Assembly: GCA_963971575.1 (NCBI GenBank)
Contig: OZ020616.1
Location: forward strand, 1,198,924 to 1,262,923
DNA: 64,000 bases
Origin: Liopterus haemorrhoidalis
Lineage: Eukaryota; Arthropoda; Insecta; Coleoptera; Dytiscidae
Direction of reading: 5' to 3'
Positions within the stretch are counted from its first letter, which is position 1, and each line of letters begins with the position of its first letter. The translations under genes were made by a program, and so were the position numbers. This document shows positions 1-17,058 of the stretch, in pieces. Under the pieces are notes generated by a model that saw only the letters and a program-made list of their open reading frames with translations, was not told the DNA's origin and ran no database searches.

Positions 1-225
1 CGAACTATTTACTGTCAAAATTTCATTTCTTAATTCAACATAGTTCTGGAGTAATAAAATTTTATATCGAGGGAATACACAAAAATTTAATAAATTCGGT
101 GATGACAAGTGAAATAGGCCATAAAATTTATAAACATACGATATTTTATAATAATTATACCCATTTACAAACATTTGTAGTATGTTACCCTAATTTATTA
201 TGACTTGTGACTAACGCTATTGTAG

Positions 226-7332
<7,107 letters not shown>

Positions 7333-7830
7333 CTTCAATCCTCTTCTCTCTTCTTCCTCTCGCCATACATCTTACATGCGCGTTACTACCTTTACTTAAG
7401 GTAAGCATATTTTAAGGTGCAGTGCGATCATTACTTCTTGAGCGTTACATGATTGTAAACAATGGGTTTTAAAATATCAAAACTGTATTCTAATTCACAG
7501 CTGAAAATCCCCAAGATTATTAAAGTACAGTGGAACTCCAATATTCGTCTTTTTTTATATTTGTCCTGTTTTTAGTTGAAATTTTTGTTTGATATTCGTC
7601 CTTTTTAATATTTGTCCTACCCTCAGGAACGGATTAATGACGAGATATAACCTCCAATTTTATTAATTACTATATTATTATAGCAATTTGTTTTTCTATT
7701 TTTATTTAAATATACTTAAAATTATATTTCTATTCGATTTTATTGTTATTTATTAACTATGAGGTCGTAAAGGATGAAATTTGTAGAAAAAAAGGCGAAG
7801 TTGGTTGATAACTTACAAATATAAGGAATT
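7333..7830. other. 3' UTR and downstream flank of the DPP gene
   Basis: Directly follows the stop codon. I could not pick a convincing polyadenylation signal close to the stop. No other gene seen. Confidence 0.4.
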
Positions 7831-7833
7831 ATT

Positions 7834-8468
7834 TTATTTATCAAAGTATGCATCCATATTGTCTATATACTTGTGCCATTTAAACGGCAGGTTGTTCAGA
7901 CCGGTGGTATAAAACCCTGGCGAACGAGAGTCAATGAATTCCTGGAAGGCCAGTTTTACAGCATTGTCAGAATTAAACTGTTTTCCTATTAAAAAGTTGT
8001 CCAAATTGCGGAAGAAGTGGTAGTCTGTGGGGGCTAGGTCTGGTGAGTATGGAGGATGATGAAGAAGTTCCAACTCCAATTCCTATAGTTTTGCCACAGT
8101 CATTTGTGCAGTGTGTGGTCTAGCGTTATCATGCAATAAGATAAGAGTCGATCTGTTGACCAATCTAGGCTGTTTTTCTTTAAGTTTTTGAATCATTTCG
8201 TCCAGTTGGCTGCAGTATATTTCTGCTGTGATCGATTAGCCAGTTTGTTTTTTTGTTTTGTTTTTAAGTTACCTGTACGAAATTTGGCGAACCAATTTGA
8301 TATTGTCTGCTGCGTAGTAACACTAGAGCCAAATACTCTATTAATGTTTCGCGCGGTCTCCGATGCCGTAGTTCCACGTAAGAACTCATACTTCATAATA
8401 GTGCGAATTTCCGACCGTTCCATTTTCAACAAATTATTTTTTGTTTTGATATTTTTTAGAGCATACAA
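7834..8468 (-). pseudogene. Internally deleted mariner (DD34D) transposase
   Basis: On - the N-terminal HTH reads from 8423 (MERSEIRTIMKYEFLRG ... ISNWFAKFRTGN). It then jumps near 8245 straight into the C-terminal catalytic region: LHDNARPHTAQ, an in-frame TAG, then HHPPYSPDLAPTDYHFF, ending at 7834. The two catalytic Asp are 34 residues apart (DD34D). The middle of the protein, with the first catalytic Asp, is deleted and the join is out of frame. It belongs to a different mariner lineage from the 5172 element. TIRs not resolved. Confidence 0.82.
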
Positions 8469-8562
8469 TGATTTCTTTAAACAGGCAAGATGTGTAACTT
8501 TCCAACAAAAAAAAACAGAAAATGGTAAAATATTAAACCAATGTCAAATAATAAGCTGTTAA

Positions 8563-9195
8563 AGTTGGCAATATTACTAACTATAAATTTCATTCCTGAC
8601 GACCTAATATAAAGCTGCTAATTTGTTTGTGTTTTTGGTGTAATCTCAGAAACTATCGAACCGATTTGAAAAATTCTTTCAGTGGTGTATAGTGTTTGTT
8701 TTTTGTTCCAGACTGTTGTTACTGTACTGCGCTGTGCCCCATTCTGACAACTGTGCACATGTCGGAGTGCCTGGCCCGGAGAGAACCTGGCACCCCAATC
8801 GTTTTGTGTGTGCGTGTGTAATTTATAATAATCATGTTATTCTCGTAATTGCTTCGTAATCATAAATAACTCATCAACATGTAACGTCGCAACATCTTCA
8901 ATACGACATTAACAAACTTCATAGTTAATAAAACGATCGTGTAAAATGCTTTTAATATTAATTATTATTGATATTAACAGTAGACTTAATTATTCATATA
9001 ACTGTTTTTATTGATATTAAAATAAAAATAATCTTTTATTGTTGAAATTTTTATGTAATAACATTATATAACCTAATCCAGTGCTTTACAATCTTTTTGT
9101 GTAGGCGATACAGTATTTAGGAAAGCAGGAGAAAAATTAAAATAATTTTTTGTTTTAATAATAATTATTTAATAAAATTACAATTATCTACAAGT
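8563..9195. other. Intergenic, no feature seen
   Basis: AT-rich sequence with a short GC-richer patch near 8715-8800 (around CCTGGCCCGGAGAG). It contains no ORF, TIR pair or RNA gene that I can support. Confidence 0.4.
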
Positions 9196-9693
9196 TTAAT
9201 TAGGTGACATATGTGTTTTAGTTTTTCTATTCAAGAATCTGTATAAATACGATATTCTTTTTTCAAGTTCTTTCCATTTAGTTGGTCTTGCAATCGGTGC
9301 AATAGTTTTTGCTAACATCTTTTTCTTCCGTAATAAAACTTGATACTCATTTCCTCCAACTCCCCTCAACCAAGACGGTACGTTGTACAATATTTTCGAA
9401 GGGTGTAATTTTTCATTTCCTAATATATCGATATAATCGTTCTGTCCAAAAAGAGCTCGTTTCTCAGACCAAGCATTTTGGGGCCGGTATTCTGGCATGG
9501 GGAGACGTTTCGCTCCCTTTATCCTCGGCAGAAGGCCCCCTTGCAGTATTTTCTCTTCATAACCATGTCTTCTGACCAGTGGCCCATCAGCTATTTTTTC
9601 AGAATGGTATCGAAAACGCACTGTTGTTATACGTGGTGTCCAGTGGGAAAGGATATTTATGCTGCCTTGTATAATCGAACCCAATCGAGACAT
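9196..9693 (-). CDS. mRpL51: Mitochondrial ribosomal protein L51 (mL51)
   Basis: 165 residues, a component of the mitochondrial large ribosomal subunit. The family signature [18 protein letters not shown] is at residues 75-92, [11 protein letters not shown] at 108-118, followed by a basic tail ending [14 protein letters not shown]; the N-terminus is a plausible mitochondrial presequence (basic, no acidic residue in the first 30). I chose the ATG at 9693 (MSRLGS). The frame continues upstream to 9729, but TAATTTGCAG ending at 9700 looks like a splice acceptor, so the upstream Met is probably intronic. Length fits the family (about 130-180 residues). It lies head-to-head with the RING gene at 10283. 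Confidence 0.9.
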   Translation of the reverse strand: MSRLGSIIQGSINILSHWTPRITTVRFRYHSEKIADGPLVRRHGYEEKILQGGLLPRIKGAKRLPMPEYRPQNAWSEKRALFGQNDYIDILGNEKLHPSKILYNVPSWLRGVGGNEYQVLLRKKKMLAKTIAPIARPTKWKELEKRISYLYRFLNRKTKTHMSPN

Positions 9694-9699
9694 TTTAAT

Positions 9700-10203
9700 C
9701 TGCAAATTAAGAATAGAATAAATGTGCATAACCTCACTTTTTATCCAGCATACTTTTGTTGTATTTTTTGGGTTATTTTCGGGTTAAATGTGCAATTTTA
9801 AAATAAATACGATGTATAAACGCACATTTATTTTACGAAAATGTTCATATTATTAACTACTTTTTATAAGAAAACGAAACGAAGAAATAGATCGCGATTT
9901 TCGAATTAAGATTATAAACAAATATTTTTAACACTGTGATTTGTGCTTATATTTTTATGATTTTACGAAAAGTGTTTGTGCTTAGAATTCGTTTTTAAAT
10001 TTTTCAAATAGTTTAAATTTTCTTTAAAATGGTATTTAAATAAATAAAGATTCGAAGATTAAAGTCATATGTTTATATTCATATGATATATATGACAGGC
10101 GTTCCAGGAAAATTTATTGAAATGTGACGTCTCAGTCAATGTTTGAAATCTTTTATCAAATTACTGCGATTTATTGTCTAAACTATTGTTAATCGAATGC
10201 CAG
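9700..10203. promoter_or_regulatory. Shared divergent promoter region of mRpL51 and the RING gene
   Basis: About 0.5 kb separates the two 5' ends. The + gene has a probable non-coding first exon ending at CAG|GTACGT (10203) and a 70-bp intron to the acceptor TTTTATGTCAG (10273). The - gene has a likely acceptor just upstream of its ATG. A bidirectional promoter is inferred from the geometry only. I see no TATA box or other motif I would name. Confidence 0.45.
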
Positions 10204-10282
10204 GTACGTCTTACATCTTTAATTAATGCATGTCAGTGTTTGGTGTGTTCTAACTATCTGTTTTTTATGTCAGATTTTGGAA

Positions 10283-11647
10283 ATGTCTTCGGGCGATGAA
10301 ATAAACGAAGGGGTGCCTCTGAAACGAAGAAAATTCAACCAAGATACTAAACAAAAGAATCGTGCCGGTGAAATCCCGGTCAAGAATGAACAAGGTGAAA
10401 CAGATCAAAACAAGGAAGAAGTTGTAAATGAAGTGTTAGCAAAATTAAAAAACAGGCAAGAATTAGCGTCATTCTGTGAGCGAGCTCTGTTATTAGATGA
10501 ACATAATATTTATTTAACACCTGAAGAATTAAAATTGAACTGTCAGCAGAAGAAAAAACGAAAAAAATCACATAAACCCCGAGAGGCACATAAAAGACAA
10601 GAAGTTAAAAAGACATTTGGACAAGGCAACATTGGAATTGCATTTGACAATCATTACGGAAACAAAGTATGTTTGTGTTGCAATGATTTAGTTGGTGGTG
10701 TGTGTAGAAACAATGGGTTAAATTATATCAATAACTTGCACAGAGCTATTGATCTGCCAAGTTGTTCTAATTCATCACCATCCAGAGAAACAGTCATAAG
10801 ATATTCTCCTCAAACATACGAGAATTCGTTGACAGCTAATCACACTTTAAATGATACGATTGTGAAGGATATTAAGCAAGAGGAACGGCCTACCTGTTCT
10901 ACCGTGGTAACGCTCAATGGTATTAAAGAAGAAACAATTGATACAGGAGGAAATGAATTGAATTCACATCTCGGTCCAAATTTACTCGATATAAATGAGC
11001 CCTCTTGTTCAACAGCTCTTGATTTGCGTGTGAATCCTGATAACTCCATATTTAAGACGGAGTTCGAGATAAATGATTCATTTTTAGATGATATTATGAA
11101 TTTTGTGAGTAATTTAAATGATTCAATGGATAAGCGATGTGAAAATGTACCTGTTGATTTTACAATCCAAGACTCAACAATAGAAAGTGATACAAATTTA
11201 AGTAATGTTCTTAATGATTCCTTACAAATAATTAATGAAGTTTCCGTAGAAACGTTACGTCCGGAAGATGATGTTATAGATTTAACTGCGCTAACTCCTC
11301 GTCAACGAAATATGCCTCTAGTGTTATCCGGTGACGTGATTGATTTGGTTAATGCTGTTTCACCAGCACCAACTACAGTAGCAGTTATCGAGCTGGACTC
11401 TGACTCTGATTCTGAAGATCTGGTGAATAATAAAACGTCAGATAAGACTGAGAAAGAAAAACGAGCGCAGTTAGAATGTCCGATTTGTCTGCAGAGTTTA
11501 AAGGAAGTTCAGGTTATGTCTACGACATGTGGACATATTTTCTGCGCCCCCTGTATTAAGGAGTGTATACGCAAAACTAGGTCCTGTCCCAATTGTCGGA
11601 AAAAGTTAAATAATAAATGTATTCATCCTCTATATATTAATATATGA
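10283..11647 (+). CDS. dgrn: RNF4/degringolade-like SUMO-targeted ubiquitin ligase (RING E3)
   Basis: 454 residues in a single coding exon. The ATG at 10283 (MSSGDE) follows a splice acceptor at 10273; an in-frame Met at 10226 would lie in the intron. Seen: basic nuclear-type stretches near the N-terminus (KRRKF) and near residue 100 (KKKRKKSHK). Three SUMO-interacting motif candidates precede the RING: VIDLT (331), VIDLV (352) and VIEL (368), the last followed by acidic DSDSDSED. The C-terminal C3HC4 RING has Zn ligands C399, C402, C416, H418, C421, C424, C435 and C438, and the protein ends 16 residues later. This order matches RNF4/Dgrn, nuclear ligases that ubiquitinate poly-SUMOylated proteins. 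It is longer than RNF4 (about 190) and Dgrn (about 320), with a low-complexity middle. The RING is certain; orthology is inferred. Confidence 0.85.
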   Translation: MSSGDEINEGVPLKRRKFNQDTKQKNRAGEIPVKNEQGETDQNKEEVVNEVLAKLKNRQELASFCERALLLDEHNIYLTPEELKLNCQQKKKRKKSHKPREAHKRQEVKKTFGQGNIGIAFDNHYGNKVCLCCNDLVGGVCRNNGLNYINNLHRAIDLPSCSNSSPSRETVIRYSPQTYENSLTANHTLNDTIVKDIKQEERPTCSTVVTLNGIKEETIDTGGNELNSHLGPNLLDINEPSCSTALDLRVNPDNSIFKTEFEINDSFLDDIMNFVSNLNDSMDKRCENVPVDFTIQDSTIESDTNLSNVLNDSLQIINEVSVETLRPEDDVIDLTALTPRQRNMPLVLSGDVIDLVNAVSPAPTTVAVIELDSDSDSEDLVNNKTSDKTEKEKRAQLECPICLQSLKEVQVMSTTCGHIFCAPCIKECIRKTRSCPNCRKKLNNKCIHPLYINI

Positions 11648-11693
11648 GTTTAGTTTAGTTATATGTATTTTATCTAAAAATTAAGTTGTTTTT

Positions 11694-11699
11694 AATAAA
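11694..11699 (+). terminator. Polyadenylation signal AATAAA of the RING gene
   Basis: Canonical AATAAA 46 nt after the stop codon. Confidence 0.7.
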
Positions 11700-12413
11700 A
11701 TTGTGATTTATTTAACAATCTGTCAGAACATAAATAGAAATTACACCTCTTTTCATTTAAAATAATTTTCAGATGTTTTGGTTAGTGATTCATACTAGTT
11801 CGAGCATTTCAAAAATTCAAACTGCAGCTTTTACCGTTTTTAGATAAGATCATACTGAAAATTATTTATAAAAAAACTTGTGTTACTTATTAGTTATTAG
11901 CAAAAATGTATATAATAAAATAGTTCAAAATAAAGAAATGAATATTTTTTATACTTTGTATTTTTTCAGTCATGAATAATATGGCTGGTTATGCATGGTT
12001 CGTAGATTATATGGTTGTCTCACTTCGGGTGATGGTGACTTCCATCGGTATGGCCGATAATCAGTAATTGTGGAAATTATTATGTTATTTATATAGTCTA
12101 TACCAGGCATGTGCAACATACTTCCCGCGGGCCGGAAACGGCCCGTTGCCTCATTTAATCCGGCCCGCGACATTTATCCAAAATCCCACTGAATCTGGCC
12201 CGCGAGTATATCTTTGTTTTCAGAGATCAAATGCGATTAAACGGTTGATGTTGATGTGGAACAAGCGCCACTTTCTCTGCAAATGGAACTACTTGAGATA
12301 CAGGAGAACTCAGATTTGAAGTAAAAAATGAGGGATATTTCACTAATTGAGTTTTAGTAGAATATTTCCTAACTGACAAATTTCCGAAACTCGCAGCTTT
12401 TGCTCACAAGAGA

Positions 12414-13752
12414 CAGGGATGTAGCCAGGGGGGGGTATAGGGGGCATTTGCCCCCCCCAGGATAGTTTAAATCCTAGTTAGTTAACCTTATATAAAATAT
12501 AATTTAGGTTGTTAGAAGTTTTCTTCACCGGAGGTGAAGAAAATTTATAAATTTACCGAACTTTTATTATTTAATTTACTACAAAATACCGAGAACAGGG
12601 GTCGGCAACCTGCGGCTCTTTTAGAAAATTTTGAGGCTGGTTTTTATTTTAATATAATCTATTTTTTAATTTTCAACTTTCTACCTGTACTATACAGGTT
12701 TTGTATTTTTCAGAATGTTTTACGGTGCAATTCACGCCCGGTAATTCCCCGAGTTACTGCATGTTCCCTTTTAGAAGAAGTTATTTGTTTCGAAAAAAAG
12801 TTATCTGTATTTGTGAATGATTTACGTGCAAAAACATTTTTACATTTGATTAATTTACAAAAACATGTTATTAATGCAATTTTTTTTTTTTTTTGCACAA
12901 ACTATTGTTAACATGAAAGAAGCTTTTCGAGATAGATTTAAAGAGTTTAGAAAATATAAAGCTACATTAGATTTTTTGACAAAACCAATTGAAGTAGATA
13001 TGTAGCAATTACATTTATCAATTAGTGGAATTGAAATTCAAAGGTTTATGGTATTATATATTCTTAAAACTTAATTCTGAACTGGAAAATTTAGAAAGAA
13101 AAAAGTGAATTTTATCTTCCCAGCATAAGTGGACCGAAATTCGCAATCTTCAAAATGTAGATAAAGTTCTTTTCGAAGCTTGGAACAGTCTTCCAGAATC
13201 GTCCAATCTTTTAAAAAATTATGCTTTTGAGCTACTGACAATTTTCGGATCCGCATATTACTGTAAGCAAATCTTTTCACATATGAAATTAATAAAGAGT
13301 CAGTTAAGAAGTAATCTTACTGACCTGAAACTAGAGTGCTGCCTTAAGTTAAAGATTACTGAATATTCACCAAATATTGAAGTCTCATAGAACACTATAC
13401 AGGAGCAATCGTCCCATTAAAAAAATTATTATATTGCAATATACTAGCAACTACAATAGGTATCACAAACTAAATGTATAAGTAAATATTAATTTATTGT
13501 AATATTTGATTATTTTAAAACAAATAAACAATTTTTACCTTTTTTTCTTAAATATAGCATATATTTTTTAGCGGCTCTTCCATGTTATTGTGTTTTTTTT
13601 TCAATATAGATTTGGCTCTTTGTCACTGACAGGTTGCCGACCCCTACCTAGAACGCTGTTATTTTAGCATGTAATTAAGGTCGTACCGACCAATTTAGAA
13701 TATTTTGTTATTTTTGCCCCCCCCCCAAGCTGAAATCCTGGCTACGTCCCTG
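12414..13752. mobile_element. Second layer: TIR element with 8-bp TSD ACAAGAGA
   Basis: Begins CAGGGATGTAGCCAGG and ends as its complement CCTGGCTACGTCCCTG, with G/C homopolymers just inside. The exact 8-bp repeat ACAAGAGA is at 12406-12413 and 13753-13760, as for hAT-type insertion. It carries no gene of its own; most of its length is the nested hAT. A related terminus is seen near 38450. Confidence 0.85.
12597..13646 (+). pseudogene. Third layer: nested hAT with broken transposase
   Basis: TIRs AGGGGTCGGCAACCTG face each other. Flanking octamers CCGAGAAC (12589-12596) and CCTAGAAC (13647-13654) differ at one base, an aged TSD. On +, remnants read FRDRFKEFRKYKATLDFLTK near 12920 and, in another frame, WTEIRNLQNVDKVLFEAWNS then LLTIFGSAYYCKQIFSHMKL near 13240, the hAT C-terminal dimerisation motif. 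Multiple stops and frameshifts; not functional. Confidence 0.82.
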
Positions 13753-14041
13753 ACAAGAGAATTATGCTCTTTGACAGCAATTTCAAATATGAGCAGTTAT
13801 TTTCTCGGTTGAAGTTCGTCAAATTAAAAACAAGGACACGAATAACGGATTCGCACCTAGAAAACACGTTGCGTGTTGCTACATCAGTTGTTTTCCCGAA
13901 CATGTAAGCAATATGAAGTCCCAACCGTCCCAATAAACATTTTGTTCAAATTTAACAATATTTATGCATTATAAAAGATTTTTAATTTTTTTCTTGTGTT
14001 TTTTTATGAACTTTATGAACTTATTTATTTTGTATAGTTTA

Positions 14042-14613
14042 TAGACCGGGAGCTCATGACAGTTTTTGGTCTCCGATTTCATACAGCATGCATTTTGGAG
14101 GAGAGAATATTTACCCTATGACAACAAAAAAGGGATAGTACTAAACCCCTGCACGCTTTCCGGTCATAGGGAAAATTGCATTTCCACTTAAACACAAAAT
14201 TTTTGTGCTTTTCTCTGATTTAATATTGCTTGCCCTTTTGTCAAAAGAAAGACATAACAAATTTTTAAAAAAGTCTTTTAAATATATGCATGCGATTCGG
14301 AGGGTCCCAAAGGGCTCAAACGGTCATGTGATCTAGTAATAAAAAAATATGATTTTCCGCGTTTTCATACAGCATGCCTATAATTAAAAGACTAAATTTG
14401 TTATAACTTTCTTTTGACAAAAGGGCAAGCAATATTAAATCAGAGAAAAACACAAACATTTTGTGGAAGTGGAAATGCAATTTTCCCTATGACCGGAAAG
14501 CGTGCAGGGGTTTAGTACCATCCCTTTTTTGTTGTCACAGGGTAAATATTCTCTCCTCCAAAAGGCATGCTGTATGAAATCGGAGACCAAAAATGTCATG
14601 AGCTCCTGGTCTA
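14042..14613. repeat. Foldback MITE, copy 1, TSD TTA
   Basis: 572 bp made of two long inverted arms (roughly 240 bp each) starting TAGACCGGGAGCTCATGAC around a central loop of about 100 bp. Flanked by TTA on both sides (14039-14041, 14614-14616), suggesting PIF/Harbinger mobilisation. No ORF. The second copy at 23846-24414 has its loop in the opposite orientation. Confidence 0.85.
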
Positions 14614-14689
14614 TTAGTAATTAAAAAAAAAGATGATTTAAAAAAAAAAAATGCTTTAAAAGTTCTGGCTAGAATACTAGCCTAGTACT

Positions 14690-14785
14690 ATCAGCAATGG
14701 TAAACGTCCAAAATAACAGTGTCCGCATCAATATTGGACCATTGTAAAATAATTTCAAAGATAATCAGACCAATTCTGTAACTCT
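14690..14785 (+). repeat. Solo fragment of the repeat seen at 57005-57095
   Basis: The block containing CTAGTACTATCAGCAATGG and AATATTGGACCATTG matches the right part of the composite at 56020-57095 with few changes. No boundary found. Confidence 0.6.
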
Positions 14786-15346
14786 GTTACTATGATAATA
14801 GTAACTAAATTCGTCACTATACGCAAGGTCAGTTACTATCATGAATGAAAGCCATTATACTTTTTATGCCTGGGCCACACTTGCGTTATAAGCTTCGCCG
14901 ATAATTGCGCGCTATATAAATTCGTGCTAAACTGCATCTATCGATATCGTGCTAAAGCGCAACTTGTGGCCATACCTGTGTTTTCGCCGCTACACTTTAT
15001 TTACGTTTACAAGGTACAAGCGTATTTATTTTGCTGTAAATTAAATATAATTATGGTGTATATGTATATCCATCATAACTGCAACTTAAAATTATTTTTT
15101 ACATTTAATTTTACAAATTCAAACATAATCTTATCTGATTTGACACAAATAAGTTGTAAAGAAATATGTATAACATAACCTCAAATGATGCCGGATAAAC
15201 AACAATACGCGCCAACAGAACATACTACGCTCTGCGCTAAGTTCCTTTGATGTGCGCTCTAAAACCGCCACTTCAGTTATCGTCATGTGTCTAGTGGCGC
15301 ACACTGCTAATATTGTGAAAGCAAACCGATAGTAGCTGGCCACATT

Positions 15347-16837
15347 CAGGACCGTCTTATGAATTGTAAGGTCCCTAGGCCATAGGTATTTATCGGGCCC
15401 TCTTCCCAGAAGAAGTCAACTCAAATTAAGAAAAAATATTGCAATTTAAGCGATTACAACGATTTTGAGACCTAATTTTTAACCTTGATTATTCAATACC
15501 GCTATATTTAAATTTACTGAAACTATTGGTTGTTGTAAAATTAACGACGATTTTTTTGTAGTTTTTATTTTGTGTTGAAAAATGGTGAAATGGTAAAAAT
15601 GGTGAAAAAAGTTGTTAGTTATTGCTTTTATAGTAACTTTTGTTCAATACATTTTTTCGAAATATTTTTCTGTTGTGAAATATTCGCAAAAATCTTAAAA
15701 TCGATACGAGTAAACTCCCATTTTTAGTCAGCCGATTTTTACCAAAAGTTGATTAACTCGTGCCATTGATGTCAAAAGCTTAAATATGAAGTACCTTGAT
15801 TTATGTAATAATAATAAAAAATATTGTTCTGTGTTTAGGTGAAAAAAAATGCGTGTAGAAAATCATATTCATGTTCGTCATATAATGCTCTACCACTTCG
15901 AGAGAGGATGGAAAGTAGCACAGTCATTTCGCGATCTCAACGAGCTTTTCGGCAAAGGAACAATCAGTCAAAAACAAGTTGATATATGGTTCCACAAGTT
16001 AAAATCGGTTAACACAAGTCTTAAGGATGATGAAGGAAGTGGACGGCCATCGGATTTCAACAATCAGGCACTTTTGTCAACCGTGGAAGAGGACGATAGC
16101 GTGACAACCCGGCTACTGGCCGAAGACTTCAATGTCGACCAATCCATGATCGTCCGTCGCCTAAAAAAGCTTGGAAAAGTGTGGAAATTGGCGAGATGGG
16201 TGCCTCTCGAACTCTCCGACAACAACAAAGCCGATCGAGTTCGAATTTTCACCGAATTGATGCAGAGAAACGAGTAATCGTCATTTTTTAAGAATATTGT
16301 CATTGGTGATGAATCATGGTTGCTCTTCAAAAACATCAAAGGAAGAAAGTTTGTGTATCTCAGCGTGAAACACCGAAGGGAATAGCAAAAGGTGCCCACA
16401 GTAAGAAGACAATGTGGTGCGTATGGTGGGATAGAAGCGGAATCGTCCATTGGGAGATCATTGCAAATGGCATTTGCTTTTGGTGGAATGAAGATGATGA
16501 GCGTCAACAGAAGCACATTCCGCACAAAAACGGCAAACGGCAATTCAACATCAACAGCGACGCCTATCTGGCTCAGCTCGATCGTATCCATATAGCATTT
16601 TTTTGTCGAATAAACTAAAAAATCGTGGTGAATTTTGTGTGTTTTTTTTTTGTTCGTCTGAAATATGAATTTCCTGGTATATTTATAATATTAATGTTAT
16701 TCGTTTTGTTATTTATTTATTTATTTTTTTGTAAAATCAGAAACTTTACAAAATAAAATTAAGACCGGCGACTGGGCCCTCGATATAAGCGGGCCCTAGG
16801 CCATGGCCTCGTTGGCCTAGGCGAAAAAACGGCCCTG
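15347..16837. mobile_element. hAT-type element, TSD GCCACATT
   Basis: Starts CAGGACCGTCTTATG and ends ...AAACGGCCCTG; both ends carry GGGCCC/CCTAGGCC motifs. The exact 8-bp TSD GCCACATT is at 15339-15346 and 16838-16845. It contains a fragment of the long-TIR repeat described at 24942 (near 15680-15795) and a mariner pseudogene. Confidence 0.85.
15849..16680 (+). pseudogene. mariner transposase remnant inside the hAT
   Basis: On + the N-terminus reads MRVENHIHVRHIMLYHFERG with HTH and GSGRPS, then WKLARWVPLEL (WVPHEL-like), then a stop at 16275. A shifted frame continues with IGDESW (first catalytic Asp) and SKKTMWCVWWDRSGIVHWE and breaks off at LAQLDRI. The second and third catalytic Asp are deleted. 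A degenerate right TIR ending in CCTGGTA lies near 16674. Confidence 0.8.
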
Positions 16838-17025
16838 GCCACATTAGCGTTTATGTCACGTTAAACCGAAGTTTAGCGACGATAGATGCAGGTGTAGCCC
16901 AGGCATTATAATATTTTATGTTGTAGTAACGTTATTACACAGTAACTTTTTACAGAATTGATCTGATTATCTTTTTTTACGATATAGGTATAAACTGAGA
17001 TAGGTTAAAATCTAAATGTAATAAT

Positions 17026-17031
17026 TTTATT
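17026..17031 (-). terminator. Polyadenylation signal of the Vps62-like gene
   Basis: AATAAA on -, 27 nt downstream of the stop codon at 17059-17061. Confidence 0.65.
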
Positions 17032-17058
17032 AATATTTGTACAATAATAGTGAATAAA

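Larger units (their letters stand above)
12104..13925 (+). mobile_element. Oldest layer: decayed hAT (GTF2IRD2/ZBED-like), split by later insertions
   Basis: The left end is CAGGCATGTGCAACATACTT followed by the GC-rich GGGCCGG...GGCCCG motif of hAT 5' ends. Transposase remnants on + read APLSLQMELLEIQ near 12270 and, after the insertion at 12414-13752, LKFVKLKTRTRITDSHLENT near 13812, the C-terminal hAT dimerisation region. Several stops. The right TIR is not recognised. Confidence 0.7.
14867..16905. mobile_element. PIF/Harbinger-like element (TGCCTGGGC ends, TSD TTA) with nested insertions
   Basis: Ends TGCCTGGGCCACACTTGCG and its imperfect complement (AGCCCAGGCA at right) are flanked by TTA (14864-14866 and 16906-16908). 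Subterminal CTGCATCTATCG motifs also occur in both halves. Its own length is about 550 bp; the rest is the hAT at 15347-16837. Confidence 0.7.

Noticed and set aside
9694..9729. 12-residue N-terminal extension of mRpL51
   Set aside because: Crosses a good splice acceptor (TAATTTGCAG) and is probably intronic.
10226..10282. N-terminal extension of the RING protein with a hydrophobic stretch (signal peptide-like)
   Set aside because: A donor at 10203 and acceptor at 10273 place it in a 5' UTR intron; a nuclear ligase would not need it.
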